DNA of 64,000 bases from Ancylobacter sp. WKF20 (GCF_029760895.1 NZ_CP121679.1:248001-312000), one strand, 5' to 3'; positions 36,332 through 46,286 are shown, counted from the stretch's first letter. Made by a program: numbers and translations. The notes: a model not told the origin generated them from the sequence alone.

Positions 36332-38536
36332 ATGGCGCCGACGCTGGACGCAATCGTTCGGGCTCAGGGCGAGGTACCCCTTGGTTGGGCGGGGTCGACC
36401 ACCCTCATGGACTATCTCAACTTCGAGGACGCGCTGAGCCCGATCATGACGGCTCTCGTTGGTGGCGTTCCGGTGCGCCGGGTGCCCGCGCGCTCGCAAT
36501 CGGTGCGCATGGCCGCGATCGGTGCCATCGGCCACACCTTCGAGGGCGGGCAGGTGCATGTGTGGGGCACGGGCTGCTCGCCCTGGAAGAACCCGTCCGC
36601 CTCGCCCGACCGGCGCGTCGCTTTCGAGGCTCCCGCGCATGGCGCGATGGTGCTGCACGCCACCAGCGGCCCGGTGGCCGAGAAGCTGATGGCCAATGGC
36701 GGCCCGCGCCCCGGCCTGTATGGTGATCCGGCCTGGCTGCTGCCGCAGTTCTACCGGCCGCAGGTGCGCAAGAAGTGGAAGCTCGGCGTCATCCTGCACG
36801 TCTCGGAACTGGCCGACCGCTCCTTCGAGGCGCGCCCGCTGCCGGCCTTCCAGCGCTACCAGATCCCCGAGGAGCTGAAAGGCGACATCCACCTGATCAC
36901 CACGGTGACGCCGCTGGGGGTGGAGTCGATCCGGGCCAAGCTCGACGAGATTCTCGCCTGCGAGCGCATCGTCTCCATGACCATGCACGGCCTCGTCGTG
37001 GCCGAGGCCTATGGCATTCCCAACCTCTATTTCTCGCCGCTCTCCGAGCCGCGGGGGCTGGGGCGGCTGGAGCTCGATCCGAACGGGCCGTCGGACCTGC
37101 GCGTGGTCGATTTCTATCTCGGCCTCGGCCGCCGGCAGACCGCCGCCTATTTCCAGGACCGGGGCCTCGGCACCGACTGGCACGCGGTGATGGAGGCGGT
37201 GGACCGCACCTGGGAGCCTTCGGGCTTCGCCGCGGACCGGCTGATCGACGCCTTTCCCTTCAAGCCCTCGCCGATCAAGCCGCGCGGCGGCCGGACGGTG
37301 TGGCAGCACCCGGTCATCAAGGGGCTGGTGCTCCAGCATGATGTGGCCCAGCTCCAGCAGCAGGACCGCGAGGCCGGCGGTGGCTTCGCCGCTGCGCCCG
37401 CCCGTGCGGCTCCCTCTCCCACCCCGGCGCGGGCCGAGCCTGTGGCGGCGCTTGCCCTGGCGCGTCCGCGCGAGACGGTCGAGGTCCGCCGCACCGATAT
37501 TCCCCCCGCCGGTCCCGATGCGGGCGTGCCGGAGCCGCTGGCGACGCTGCTGCGAATGAACGCCGACCGCATCTCGATCCCGCTCTCCTGGGCGGCGACG
37601 ACGCGGGAGAGCCCGCACGCCAATCTCGGCGATACGCTGAGCGCGCTTATCGTCGCCGGCATGGCGGGCGTGCCGGTGCGCCGCGCCGGTTTCGATCAGC
37701 CGATCGAGCGCATGGTCGGGGTCGGCACGATCGGCCACAACCAGCGCAACGGCGTGCTGCATTTCTGGGGCACCGGCGTCGATGCCGAGCGCAACCCGGT
37801 CGATCCGCTGGTGCATGGCTATGTCCGCCCGGCCAATACCGAGTTCAACATCCACGCGCTGCGCGGGCCGAACAGCGCCCGCACCCTGCGCGCCGCCGGC
37901 ATCGAGGTGCCCGATATCTTCGGCGACCCGGTGTGGATGCTGCCGCGCTTCTGGCCGATGCGCGACGTGGAGAAGACGCATGATCTCGGCGTCATCCTGC
38001 ACATCACCGAGCTGGACGGGCGCGAGCTCGATTCGAAGGTGAAGGCGTCGCTGATCCGCTACGCGGTGCCCGATGCCTTCAAGGACCGCATCCGCCTCAT
38101 CAACACCCATTGCCCGCCGACGCCGGAGGGCATGAAGGCCAAGGTGGCGGAGATCGTCTCCTGCCGCGCCATCGTCTCCACCTCGCTGCACGGCCTCGTC
38201 ATCGCCGAGACCTACGGCATCCCCTGCGCCTGGTTCGCCACCTATGGCGATGGCGAGGGGCGGATGCTCGACCTCGGCAATCACGAGCACCAGATCGACC
38301 ACCGGATGCGGGACTTCTATTCGGGCGCGGGGCGGACCACGCTGTCCTCCTACTGCCTCGACCGCTCCAAGCCGACCGACTGGAACGCCGTGCTCTCCTG
38401 GGTCTATGGCAAGTGGCGCCCGCTCACCTATGACGACCGCCCGCTGATCCGTGCCTTCCCGATGCCGCTCGCGGTGTCGCCGGACGACAGCTCCTGGCCG
38501 CTGCCGGCGGCCATTGTCGACCGGATCGACTATTGA
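36332..38536 (+). CDS. Tandem-domain polysaccharide pyruvyltransferase-like protein
   Basis: 734-residue protein made of two copies of a polysaccharide pyruvyl transferase-type domain (about residues 1-340 and 400-734) joined by an Ala/Pro-rich linker (351-399). Both copies have the same landmarks: HVWGTG versus HFWGTG, GDPAWLLPQFY versus GDPVWMLPRFW, and SMTMHGLVVAEAYGIP versus STSLHGLVIAETYGIP. Such enzymes add pyruvate ketals from phosphoenolpyruvate to sugars of exopolysaccharides. ATG at 36332 has GAGAGG upstream and begins the domain. Its stop overlaps the TTG of the kpsS-type gene. The first copy is more divergent at the His-Gly-Leu motif (MTMHGL instead of TSLHGL), so one module may be structural. 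Confidence 0.8.
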   Translation: MAPTLDAIVRAQGEVPLGWAGSTTLMDYLNFEDALSPIMTALVGGVPVRRVPARSQSVRMAAIGAIGHTFEGGQVHVWGTGCSPWKNPSASPDRRVAFEAPAHGAMVLHATSGPVAEKLMANGGPRPGLYGDPAWLLPQFYRPQVRKKWKLGVILHVSELADRSFEARPLPAFQRYQIPEELKGDIHLITTVTPLGVESIRAKLDEILACERIVSMTMHGLVVAEAYGIPNLYFSPLSEPRGLGRLELDPNGPSDLRVVDFYLGLGRRQTAAYFQDRGLGTDWHAVMEAVDRTWEPSGFAADRLIDAFPFKPSPIKPRGGRTVWQHPVIKGLVLQHDVAQLQQQDREAGGGFAAAPARAAPSPTPARAEPVAALALARPRETVEVRRTDIPPAGPDAGVPEPLATLLRMNADRISIPLSWAATTRESPHANLGDTLSALIVAGMAGVPVRRAGFDQPIERMVGVGTIGHNQRNGVLHFWGTGVDAERNPVDPLVHGYVRPANTEFNIHALRGPNSARTLRAAGIEVPDIFGDPVWMLPRFWPMRDVEKTHDLGVILHITELDGRELDSKVKASLIRYAVPDAFKDRIRLINTHCPPTPEGMKAKVAEIVSCRAIVSTSLHGLVIAETYGIPCAWFATYGDGEGRMLDLGNHEHQIDHRMRDFYSGAGRTTLSSYCLDRSKPTDWNAVLSWVYGKWRPLTYDDRPLIRAFPMPLAVSPDDSSWPLPAAIVDRIDY

Positions 38537-39927
38537 GCGGGGCGGCCAAAGGGCTCGCTCTCGAGGCGCGCGAGGGCCTCGCCTTCGCGCGCGCGCCGGG
38601 CGAGCCGGTCGCGCTGGAGCGGCTGTCGGGCGAGCGCGCGACGCCGCCCGTCCGTCCCGCTGTCGCGGCGCGCCCGCAGGGGCGCGACGGGAAGCTCGAC
38701 GGCGCGGTGTTCCTGTTCCTGCAGGGCCCCGCCTCGCCCTTCGGCCATCGCCTCGCGCAGGCGCTAAAGGCGCGCGGCGCGCGGATCGAGAAGGTGCATC
38801 TGTGCGGCGGGGACGTGATGTTCTGGCCCGGCCGCGCCCGGCTCTATCGCGGCGCGCTGGCCGACTGGCCGGATCATGTCGAGCGGCTCCTCAGCGAGGC
38901 CGGGATCACCGACCTTGTGCTGTTTGGCGACTGCCGGCCCTATCATGGGCCGGCTATCGCCCTGGCGCGGGCGCGTGGCATCCGCCTGCATCTGCTGGAA
39001 GAAGGCTATGTCCGGCCCGGCCGCATCACCTGCGAGAGCCGGGGCGTCAATGCGCATTCCGATCTGCCGCGCACGCCGGCGGCGGTGACGGCGCAGGCCG
39101 CGCCTCTGCCGGAGCCGCTGGAGCCCGCCCCGGTGCCGGAGCCTTTCGCGCCCCGCGCGCTGTGGGATGTGCGCTGGCATCTCGGCTACTTCCTGCTGGC
39201 CCCGCTTTTCCCGCGCTACCGCCGGCATACGCTGATCCACCCGGCGCGCGACTATGCCGGCTGGGTGTGGCGCTGGCTGGGGTCGAGCGCGGCGGCGCGG
39301 CGTGACCGGGCGGCGCGGGCGCGCATCACTGAAGGCGGCGCCTATTTCCTGTTTCCCCTGCAACTGGAAGGCGACTTCCAGATGCGGGTGCATTCGGATT
39401 TCCGCTCGGTGGAGGAGGTGGCGCGCAATGTGCTCGGCTCCTTCGCCCGGCACGCGCCGGATGGGGCGCGGCTGGTGGTGAAGCGCCACCCCTACGACAC
39501 CAGCATTCCCGCCAGCCGGCGGATGATCGCCCGGCTGGCGCGGGAGTTCGGCCTCGACGGGCGGGTGATCTTCATCGAGGACGGCGATGTCGAGCCGCTG
39601 GTCGCGGGTTGCGCCGGGGTGGTGCTGGTAAATTCCACCACCGCCATTCTGGCGCTGAAGCATGGCCGCGCGCTCAAGGTTCTGGGCCGGGCCACCTATG
39701 ACATGGAGGGGCTCGCCCATCAGGGCCCGCTCGATGATTTCTGGCAGGCGGAGGCCGCGCCCGACGCGGCGCTGGTCGCCGCCTATCGCCGGCTGGTGAT
39801 CGCCCGCACGCAGCTTCCCGGCGGCTTCTTCGCGCCGCAGGCCATTGCCACGGCGGTGGACGGCCTCGTCGCCCGCATGGCGGTGTCTGAGGTCGAGGCG
39901 CTGCCGGCGCGGGAGGCGCGGCCATGA
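38533..39927 (+). CDS. kpsS: Capsule polysaccharide Kdo transferase (KpsS/LipB/RkpJ type)
   Basis: 464-residue protein of the capsule KpsS/LipB family. These cytoplasmic beta-Kdo transferases start the poly-Kdo linker on the lipid anchor of group 2 capsules. The N-terminal half contains VFLFLQGPASPFG and the family pattern LLEEGYVRPGRIT; the C-terminal half contains VVKRHPYD, VIFIEDGDVEPLV and VLVNSTTAILALKHG. The only sensible start is TTG at 38533, which overlaps the previous stop (TTGA), so translation is probably by re-initiation. About 55 residues precede the conserved core. The gene overlaps the following SDR gene by 4 bases (ATGA). Confidence 0.87.
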   Translation: MSGAAKGLALEAREGLAFARAPGEPVALERLSGERATPPVRPAVAARPQGRDGKLDGAVFLFLQGPASPFGHRLAQALKARGARIEKVHLCGGDVMFWPGRARLYRGALADWPDHVERLLSEAGITDLVLFGDCRPYHGPAIALARARGIRLHLLEEGYVRPGRITCESRGVNAHSDLPRTPAAVTAQAAPLPEPLEPAPVPEPFAPRALWDVRWHLGYFLLAPLFPRYRRHTLIHPARDYAGWVWRWLGSSAAARRDRAARARITEGGAYFLFPLQLEGDFQMRVHSDFRSVEEVARNVLGSFARHAPDGARLVVKRHPYDTSIPASRRMIARLAREFGLDGRVIFIEDGDVEPLVAGCAGVVLVNSTTAILALKHGRALKVLGRATYDMEGLAHQGPLDDFWQAEAAPDAALVAAYRRLVIARTQLPGGFFAPQAIATAVDGLVARMAVSEVEALPAREARP

Positions 39928-40817
39928 GCGGGCGGCACATCCTCATTACCGGCGCGTCCGGCGGGCTCGGGGCGGCGCTGGCGCGCCATTACGCGGCACC
40001 GGGCATCGCCCTGTCGCTGATCGGGCGCGATGTCGAGCGGCTCGCCCGCGTGGTGCATGATTGCCGGATGCGCGGCGCGCAGGTGCGGCTTCTGGTGATG
40101 GATGTGCGCGAGAGCACCGCGCTGCATGCGCTGATCGCCCGGACCGATGCCGAGCAGCCGATCGACACCGTCTTCGCCAATGCCGGAATCGAGGCGAGCC
40201 TCGGCCCGCGGGGTGAAGCCGAAGCGCTCGACGATGTGCTCGCGCAGATCCGCACCAATGTGGAGGGGGCGGTGGCCAGCGTGCTGCCGCTGATCGACCC
40301 GATGCGGGCGCGCGGTGAAGGGCGGATCGTGCTCATCGCCTCGCTCGCCGGGCTGATGCCGCTGCCCGACCAGCCGACCTACAGCGCGACCAAGGCGGCG
40401 CTCATCGCCTATGGCGAAGCGCTGCGCCCGGTGCTGGCGGGGCAGGGGGTGAGCCTCACCGTCGCCTGTCCCGGCTTCATCGCCACCGGCATGGCTGAGA
40501 CCTATCGCGGCTGGCGCCCGCTGGAATGGAGCGCCACGCGCGCGGCGGCGACCATCGCCCGCGCGACCGAGCGCGGGGCGCGGCGGGTGAGCTTTCCCTT
40601 CGCGCTGGCGGGACTGGTGGCGCTTGGCCGCTTCACCCCGCCCGTGCTGCGCGAGGCGGTGCTGCGCCGGCTCTTCGCGGTTGAGGTGAAGCCACTCGCG
40701 TCCAGTACAGCCGCTGCGTGTTGCGATGCAACCAAGTTATCGAAAAAGGTATCAGAAGATATAATTCCCGCAAAATCTGACAGAAAAGAGGTATTTATTG
40801 ACGGTTCACTGCCATAA
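39924..40817 (+). CDS. rkpH: Short-chain dehydrogenase (RkpH/WcbP type)
   Basis: 297-residue SDR with the NAD(P)-binding TGASGGLG motif (residues 9-16), NAGIEAS, Ser in LIASLAGLMP and the catalytic YSATK. In rkp and wcb capsule loci such an SDR accompanies the PKS and oxoamine synthase, where it could reduce the ketone left by the oxoamine synthase. That role is inferred here. The Rossmann domain is complete by about residue 250. The last 35 residues are encoded by conspicuously AT-rich DNA (from about 40700) and are Lys/Ser-rich, unlike the rest, so the original stop may have been lost. Confidence 0.87.
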   Translation: MSGRHILITGASGGLGAALARHYAAPGIALSLIGRDVERLARVVHDCRMRGAQVRLLVMDVRESTALHALIARTDAEQPIDTVFANAGIEASLGPRGEAEALDDVLAQIRTNVEGAVASVLPLIDPMRARGEGRIVLIASLAGLMPLPDQPTYSATKAALIAYGEALRPVLAGQGVSLTVACPGFIATGMAETYRGWRPLEWSATRAAATIARATERGARRVSFPFALAGLVALGRFTPPVLREAVLRRLFAVEVKPLASSTAAACCDATKLSKKVSEDIIPAKSDRKEVFIDGSLP

Positions 40818-40858
40818 ATTGCCACAATTTTTGTTCTAATCAGACTGATGAATGCATG

Positions 40859-40886
40859 TTGACGTATTCGTTATCACATATACTAT
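40859..40886 (+). promoter_or_regulatory. Candidate sigma-70 promoter of manC
   Basis: TTGACG at 40859-40864 and TACTAT at 40881-40886, separated by 16 bases, in an AT-rich gap that follows the SDR gene. It would give a leader of about 60 bases before the manC ATG. It marks the start of the manC-pyruvyltransferase-glycosyltransferase transcript. Confidence 0.5.
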
Positions 40887-40953
40887 CTCGCACTTGCGAA
40901 TAAACGGCTCTGTGGTCCTGTGATGACCGCACGCGCAATGGCGGAGAAGAAAG

Positions 40954-42405
40954 ATGATCGCTGACTCGAAGATCGTGCCGGTCATTCTCGCGGGTGGTTC
41001 GGGCACCCGCCTGTGGCCGATTTCCCGCGACTCGCTGCCCAAGCAGTTCCTCGCTCTCGCCGAGGATGCCGGCACGCTCTATCAGGAGACGCTGCGCCGC
41101 GTGGCGCCGGGCGCGCTGTTTGCGGCGCCCATCGTCGTCACCAATGAGGAATTCCGCTTCTTCGCCCAGCGCCAGGCCCGCGAGATCGGCATCGAGCCGA
41201 CCGTGCTGCTGGAGCCGGTGCGGCGCGATTCCGCCCCCGCTTTGCTCGCCGCCACCCTTCTCGCCCAGCGCCTGCATGGCGACGAGGTGAGCGTGCTCGT
41301 GCTCGCCGCTGACCATGTGATCGGCGACACGCCCGCCTTCCACGCCGCCTGCCACAAGGCGCTGAACGCCGCCGGCCTCGGCCATATCGTCACCTTCGGC
41401 ATCACGCCGACCGAGCCGCGCACCTCCTATGGCTATATCCGGCCGGGCGCCGCGCTCAATGGCGGCAGCGCCGCGCGCGTCGAGGCCTTCGCCGAGAAGC
41501 CGCATGCCGAGCTGGCCCGCCAGTACATGGATGAAGGCTATCTCTGGAATTCCGGCAACTTCCTCTTCCCCGCTCAGCTCATGCTGGACGAGGCCGAGCT
41601 TTATGAGCCGGACGTGGTGGACGCCGTGCGCCGCGCGCTGGCGAGTGCCAAGAGCGATCTCGGTTTCTGCCGCCTCGGCGCGGATTTCCGCAGCGCGCCC
41701 AGCGTGTCCATCGACTATGCGGTGATGGAGCGCACCAGCCGCGCCGCCGTGGTCGAGGGCCGCTTCCCCTGGTCCGATGTCGGCAGCTGGAACGCCATGC
41801 GCGAGATCGGCGCGGCCGACGAGCGCGGCAATGTGCAGCGCGGCCCGGTGCGGCTGGTCGATGCGCAGGACAGCTACATCCATTCCGACGGCCCGCTGGT
41901 CGCCGCCGTGGGCGTGAAGGGGCTGTCGATCATCGCCACCGGCGACGCCGTGCTGGTGATGCCCTCCGAGCGTTCGGAGGAGGTCAAGCACCTCGTCGCC
42001 GCGCTGAAGGCCGAGCGCCGCAACGAGGCCAATGAGCACCCCAAGTGCCACCGGCCCTGGGGCAGCTATGAGACGATCAATCTCGGCGGGCGCTTCCGCG
42101 TGAAGAAGATCGTCGTCGATCCCGGCGAGCGGCTGTCGCTGCAGAAGCACCATCACCGCTCCGAGCACTGGATCGTCGTGCGCGGCACGGCGGAAGTTAC
42201 CGTCGGGGAGACCGTATCGACGGTTCACGAGAACCAGTCGACCTATATCCCGCTCGGCTCGGTCCACCGGCTTTCCAACCCCGGACGCATTCCGCTCGAA
42301 CTCATCGAGGTGCAGGTCGGCTCCTATCTCGGCGAGGACGACATCGTCCGCCTGGAGGACATCTACCAGCGCGTCGAAGCGGCCCCTGTTCTGGCGGCTG
42401 AGTAA
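40954..42405 (+). CDS. manC: Mannose-1-phosphate guanylyltransferase / mannose-6-phosphate isomerase
   Basis: 483-residue bifunctional enzyme making GDP-mannose for the capsule or other glycans. The N-terminal nucleotidyltransferase domain has GGSGTRLWPISRDSLPKQF (residues 13-31), LAADHVI and FPWSDVGSWNAM. The C-terminal cupin (type II phosphomannose isomerase) has RPWGSYETI, KKIVVDPGERLSLQKHHHRSEHW and the GSVHRLSNPG metal-site region. The length matches the family. GGAGAAG lies eight bases before the ATG. It is followed 22 bases later by a single-domain pyruvyltransferase gene. Confidence 0.95.
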   Translation: MIADSKIVPVILAGGSGTRLWPISRDSLPKQFLALAEDAGTLYQETLRRVAPGALFAAPIVVTNEEFRFFAQRQAREIGIEPTVLLEPVRRDSAPALLAATLLAQRLHGDEVSVLVLAADHVIGDTPAFHAACHKALNAAGLGHIVTFGITPTEPRTSYGYIRPGAALNGGSAARVEAFAEKPHAELARQYMDEGYLWNSGNFLFPAQLMLDEAELYEPDVVDAVRRALASAKSDLGFCRLGADFRSAPSVSIDYAVMERTSRAAVVEGRFPWSDVGSWNAMREIGAADERGNVQRGPVRLVDAQDSYIHSDGPLVAAVGVKGLSIIATGDAVLVMPSERSEEVKHLVAALKAERRNEANEHPKCHRPWGSYETINLGGRFRVKKIVVDPGERLSLQKHHHRSEHWIVVRGTAEVTVGETVSTVHENQSTYIPLGSVHRLSNPGRIPLELIEVQVGSYLGEDDIVRLEDIYQRVEAAPVLAAE

Positions 42406-42427
42406 GCGCAAAAAAGGAAATCATCCT

Positions 42428-43498
42428 GTGAGCAAACCCACCCTGCGAGAACTTGTCCGTGACACCGGCACCGTACCGCTGACCTGGGCGGCGGCGACGC
42501 GCCAGCAGAACTACCTGAACCTCGGCGACGCGCTTTCCCCGGTCATGGTCGCGCTGCTCTCCGGCCGTCCCATCGCCCATCAGGCGCATGACGCCCTGAG
42601 CACCCGCATGGCGGCGGTCGGCACCATCGCCCAGAACCTCAAGGGCGGCGACGTCTCGGTGTGGGGCACCGGCTCCTCGCGCTACCTCAACCCGACGCAG
42701 GACGGCGAGCGCCAGCTCTTCCGCCCCGATCCGAGTTCGATCTACCGCGTCCACGCCACGCGCGGCCCGGTCAGCCGGGCCATTCTCGGCGAGGAAAACG
42801 CTGTCGGCCCGGCGGTGTTCGGCGATCCGGTCTGGGCGCTGCCGCGCTTCTACAACCCGAAGCTGGAGAAGAAGTGGGAGCTCGGCGTCATCGTCCACCT
42901 CTCGGACCTGACCGACCGCGCCCTCGATACGCTGCCGCGCGAGGCCTATGAGCGCTACCACATCCCCGCCGAGTTCGAGGGGAGCGTGCACATCATCAAC
43001 ACACTGACCCCGATCAGCGCGCAGGGGCTGCGCGACAAGCTGGACGAGATCCTGTCCTGCAAGCGCCTCGTCTCCACCAGCCTGCACGGCATGGTGTTCG
43101 CCGAGAGCTACGGCATTCCGTGCCTGTATTTCTCGCCGCGCGGCCAGCCGGAAGGGCTGATCGAGCGCAAGCTCGACCCGGATGACGGCTATGATCTGCG
43201 CATCACCGACCTCTATCAGGGCGTCGGGCGCTCGGCCATTCCGGTCTATGTCCAGCGCCGCAACAAGCGCACCGACTGGGCTCACCTGATCTGGGCGATC
43301 GACCTCGCCTGGCGCCCGGTGGAGTTCGATGTCGATCCGCTGATCGACGCGCTGCCGATCGACGTCGCCCCGGTCGCCGTTCCGCGCGAGGGCACGGTGT
43401 TCGACCTGCCGCTCATTCGCGACATCCCGTATTCGCACGGGCCCTACAAGGCGCCGGTGGCGCGCAAGGTGCCGGAGCCCGATGCTGTTGCGGGGTGA
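42428..43498 (+). CDS. Polysaccharide pyruvyltransferase-like protein (single domain)
   Basis: 356-residue homologue of each half of the 734-residue tandem protein at 36332-38536. It has SVWGTGSSRY, GDPVWALPRFYNP, LGVIVHLSDLTDRAL and STSLHGMVFAESYGIPCLYFSP, lining up with the same motifs in both tandem copies. Presumably it transfers pyruvate, or another PEP-derived group, to a capsule sugar. Its start is GTG (at 42428). It lies between manC and a GT4 gene. The GT4 ATG falls inside its last codons, indicating coupled expression. Confidence 0.83.
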   Translation: MSKPTLRELVRDTGTVPLTWAAATRQQNYLNLGDALSPVMVALLSGRPIAHQAHDALSTRMAAVGTIAQNLKGGDVSVWGTGSSRYLNPTQDGERQLFRPDPSSIYRVHATRGPVSRAILGEENAVGPAVFGDPVWALPRFYNPKLEKKWELGVIVHLSDLTDRALDTLPREAYERYHIPAEFEGSVHIINTLTPISAQGLRDKLDEILSCKRLVSTSLHGMVFAESYGIPCLYFSPRGQPEGLIERKLDPDDGYDLRITDLYQGVGRSAIPVYVQRRNKRTDWAHLIWAIDLAWRPVEFDVDPLIDALPIDVAPVAVPREGTVFDLPLIRDIPYSHGPYKAPVARKVPEPDAVAG

Positions 43499-44918
43499 TG
43501 AGACCGGCACGGGCGCCCTCGCGGGTGCCCAGCCGGGCGTGATGCCGGATGCCCCCGCCAGGCTCGTGCCCACGGGACGCGGGCCGGGTCGCGGCACGGT
43601 GATGATCGACGGCTACAACCTCGCGCTGGAGGCCGGCACGGGGGTCGCCACCTATGCCCGCAATCTGAGCTTCGCCTGCGGCGCGCTCGGCTACCGGACG
43701 GAAATTCTCTACGGCACGCGCGCCGCGCCCAGCGCCGACCCGCTGCTGCGCGAGATCGCCTTCTTCGATCCCAATGTCGGCTCGCCCTCGCTGATGCTGG
43801 AGATCACCCGTCGCCTGCGCCAGCTCATAACCTCCCCGCTCGGCGTGCGGGCGAAGGACGTGCCGATGAGCGGCAAGGTGGTCACGCGCGCCTTCCAGTC
43901 GCGCCTGCCGCATTATGATCGGATCTGGAACGCGCCCGAGCTGTTCTCCCGCAGCTACTGGCACTTCCACGCCTATAAGCACTTCCTGACCGTGAGCGGC
44001 GTCGACAAGCCGGCGCTGATGCACTGGACCTACCCGCTGCCGATCCGCCTGCCGGGCACGCGCAACATCTACACGCTGCATGACCTCGTGCCGCTGCGCC
44101 TGCCCTTCACCACGCTGGACAACAAGAAGTTCTACAAGCGGATGATCCAGGGCGTGCTGAACCGCGCCGATCATATCGTCACCGTCTCGGAAGCCTCCAA
44201 GCGCGATATCGTCGACCTGTTCGGCTACCCCGAGGAGAAGATCACCAACACCTATCAGGCGGTCTCGATCCCCGCGAAATATGCGGAGAAGAGCGAAGAC
44301 CTCGTCCGCGAGGAGGTCGAGGGTGCGTTCGGGCTGAAGTACAAGGGCTATTTCCTGTTCTTCGGCGCCATCGAGCCGAAGAAGAATATCGGCCGGCTGG
44401 TCGAGGCTTATCTCGCCTCGCAGGTGAGCGAGCCTTTGGTGCTGCTCGGCAAGACCGCGTGGAAGGCGGGCGAGGAACTGCGCTTCCTCAATGAGGGCAG
44501 CAACCGCTATCTCGAACAGCTCGACAACCTCACCTTCACCCGCGACCGCGTGCGCCGCTTCGATTACGCGCCGTTCCCGCTATTGGTGAGCCTGATCCGC
44601 GGGGCGAAGGCGCTCGTCTTCCCCTCGCTCTATGAAGGGTTCGGCCTGCCGGTGCTGGAGGCGATGTCGCTGGGCACGCCGGTCATCACCTCGAACACCT
44701 CGTCCATTCCCGAGGTCGCGGGCAACGCCGCGCTGATGGTCGACCCTTACGACCCGCGCGCCATCGCCGACGCCATCAAGACCATGAGCGTGGACGCCGA
44801 TCTGCGCGCCCGCCTCGCCGGCGAGGGCCGCGTGCAGGCGGCGCTGTTTTCCGAGGATCGCTACCGCGACCGGCTGGGCAAGCTCTACGCCCAGCTGATG
44901 CCGGAGGGCGTGCGGTAG
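43482..44918 (+). CDS. Glycosyltransferase family 4 protein
   Basis: 478-residue GT-B glycosyltransferase. The core runs from [22 protein letters not shown] (about residue 41) through [29 protein letters not shown] and the donor-site [24 protein letters not shown] at 43482 overlaps the preceding gene by 17 bases and has CGGAG nearby. ATG at 43542 or 43602 would remove the non-conserved leader; the latter begins exactly at the core. It is probably a mannosyl- or other hexosyltransferase of capsule assembly, given manC in the same transcript. Acceptor and donor are not determined. Confidence 0.88.
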   Translation: MLLRGDETGTGALAGAQPGVMPDAPARLVPTGRGPGRGTVMIDGYNLALEAGTGVATYARNLSFACGALGYRTEILYGTRAAPSADPLLREIAFFDPNVGSPSLMLEITRRLRQLITSPLGVRAKDVPMSGKVVTRAFQSRLPHYDRIWNAPELFSRSYWHFHAYKHFLTVSGVDKPALMHWTYPLPIRLPGTRNIYTLHDLVPLRLPFTTLDNKKFYKRMIQGVLNRADHIVTVSEASKRDIVDLFGYPEEKITNTYQAVSIPAKYAEKSEDLVREEVEGAFGLKYKGYFLFFGAIEPKKNIGRLVEAYLASQVSEPLVLLGKTAWKAGEELRFLNEGSNRYLEQLDNLTFTRDRVRRFDYAPFPLLVSLIRGAKALVFPSLYEGFGLPVLEAMSLGTPVITSNTSSIPEVAGNAALMVDPYDPRAIADAIKTMSVDADLRARLAGEGRVQAALFSEDRYRDRLGKLYAQLMPEGVR

Positions 44919-44939
44919 GCGTCTGTCCGCCGCCGCGCC

Positions 44940-46286
44940 TCAGGGCTTTGCCGTCTCGAAGATCAGCGCCCAATTGTCGAGGCGCCGCAGACCGGCGTTG
45001 AGTTTGCTGGCATCTTCGGCGCCCTCGCTGTCCCGCAGATTGCCATGTGGCGGCGTCTTGGGGTCGAAGGGATCCTCCGGCCGGCCGAAAGCGTAGCTCA
45101 GGCGGCTGCCGGGCGCGGGCTCGGCGCGGAACGACACGCGCACCTCCTCGCCCGACACGATGCTCACGTCCACAATGGCATCCGGCAGGAGCTGCCCTTC
45201 CGGCGACCAGAGGTCGAACCCCATATGCGGCGCCGGCGGTAGCGCTTGCGCGTCGAAGGCCAGCGGCCCACGCGGCACGGCGAAGCGCAGCGTTACCGAG
45301 CGGCTCGCCCAGCGGGCGTCCTCAAGGTCGAGCGCCAGCGGTGGCACGGGCTGCGCGGTCTCGCGGGCATGGACCAGCTTCGCCAGCGCGCGGCCGAAAT
45401 AGCGGCCAATATCGCGATAGGTCTGGTTGGTGGCGTGGATGCCATCGCGGAACGCACCGAAATAGAGCGGCAGCACGCAATAGATCGTGGCTTCGGAGGC
45501 GGGATCGGCCGAACGCGCGGCCTCGCGCAAGGCGAGCGCGATTTCCGGCCGCGCCGGGGTCTCCGGGCGCCCGCGCGCGAGATAGGCGAGGTGGCTGGCC
45601 GGCTGATAGGCCAGCAGCGGCGGCACCCAGCTCTGCCCGGTGATGTGGCGAACATCGCGGGAGATGGTTGTTGCCAACGCGGCGAGGTCGGCGGCGTAGC
45701 GCGCCCGCGGCGTGCCCGCGCGCTGGTCGGTCTCGCCATGTGACCAGAGCGTCGCGAGATAGCGGTAGCCGCGCCCGGATTGGCCGAGCGTCTCGCCGGC
45801 AGTGACCCGCTCCATCAGCCGCGTATAGTTGATGCTCCCCGGCATGAGGGCGGTCAGCCGCGCGCCGGCGCGCCCGGCGGTCGCGCCCAGCATGGTCATA
45901 TCGAGCTGGTCGACCGCGACACCGCGCAGGCGCGCAAGGGTCTGGACGAAGGTCTCCGCCGCCGCGGCGATGCCGGTCTCGCCCCGGTTCCGATCATCCG
46001 CCTCGGCCAGCGGGACAAGGGCGTCGAGCCGGGGCGCGGCGCCCAGCGGGGGCCTTATGCCTTCCGCGAACATGACGGCGTGGGGGCTCGACGCCGTGCT
46101 CAGCGCCGGGACGCCGAGAACGCCGACCGAGAGACTCTGGCCATAGCCCATGATCTGCCAGAGCGGCCGGTCGTCGGCGCGGGCGTCCAGCGGGGTGACG
46201 AACGCCGCCAGCGCGAGAAGATGCGCGAGCCGGCCCAGGCGGGCTGATCGGCGGCCCGCCCGCCGCATGGACGCGGGCTGCCTCAC
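44940..46286 (-). CDS. Secreted SGNH-type carbohydrate esterase
   Basis: 448-residue protein with a signal peptide (hydrophobic segment LGRLAHLLALAAFVTPLDARA) and an SGNH/sialate O-acetylesterase-like domain. MGYGQSLSVG is block I with the putative nucleophile Ser, LWSHGETDQ is the block III-like stretch seen in sialate esterases, and DGIHATNQTY is block V with the Asp-x-x-His pair. It likely removes or transfers acyl groups on the polysaccharide in the periplasm. GTG at 46286 overlaps the GSCFA gene stop by 4 bases (GTGA). An ATG at 46268 is an alternative. A beta-rich C-terminal domain (residues 310-430) may bind carbohydrate. Confidence 0.72.
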   Translation of the reverse strand: MRQPASMRRAGRRSARLGRLAHLLALAAFVTPLDARADDRPLWQIMGYGQSLSVGVLGVPALSTASSPHAVMFAEGIRPPLGAAPRLDALVPLAEADDRNRGETGIAAAAETFVQTLARLRGVAVDQLDMTMLGATAGRAGARLTALMPGSINYTRLMERVTAGETLGQSGRGYRYLATLWSHGETDQRAGTPRARYAADLAALATTISRDVRHITGQSWVPPLLAYQPASHLAYLARGRPETPARPEIALALREAARSADPASEATIYCVLPLYFGAFRDGIHATNQTYRDIGRYFGRALAKLVHARETAQPVPPLALDLEDARWASRSVTLRFAVPRGPLAFDAQALPPAPHMGFDLWSPEGQLLPDAIVDVSIVSGEEVRVSFRAEPAPGSRLSYAFGRPEDPFDPKTPPHGNLRDSEGAEDASKLNAGLRRLDNWALIFETAKP

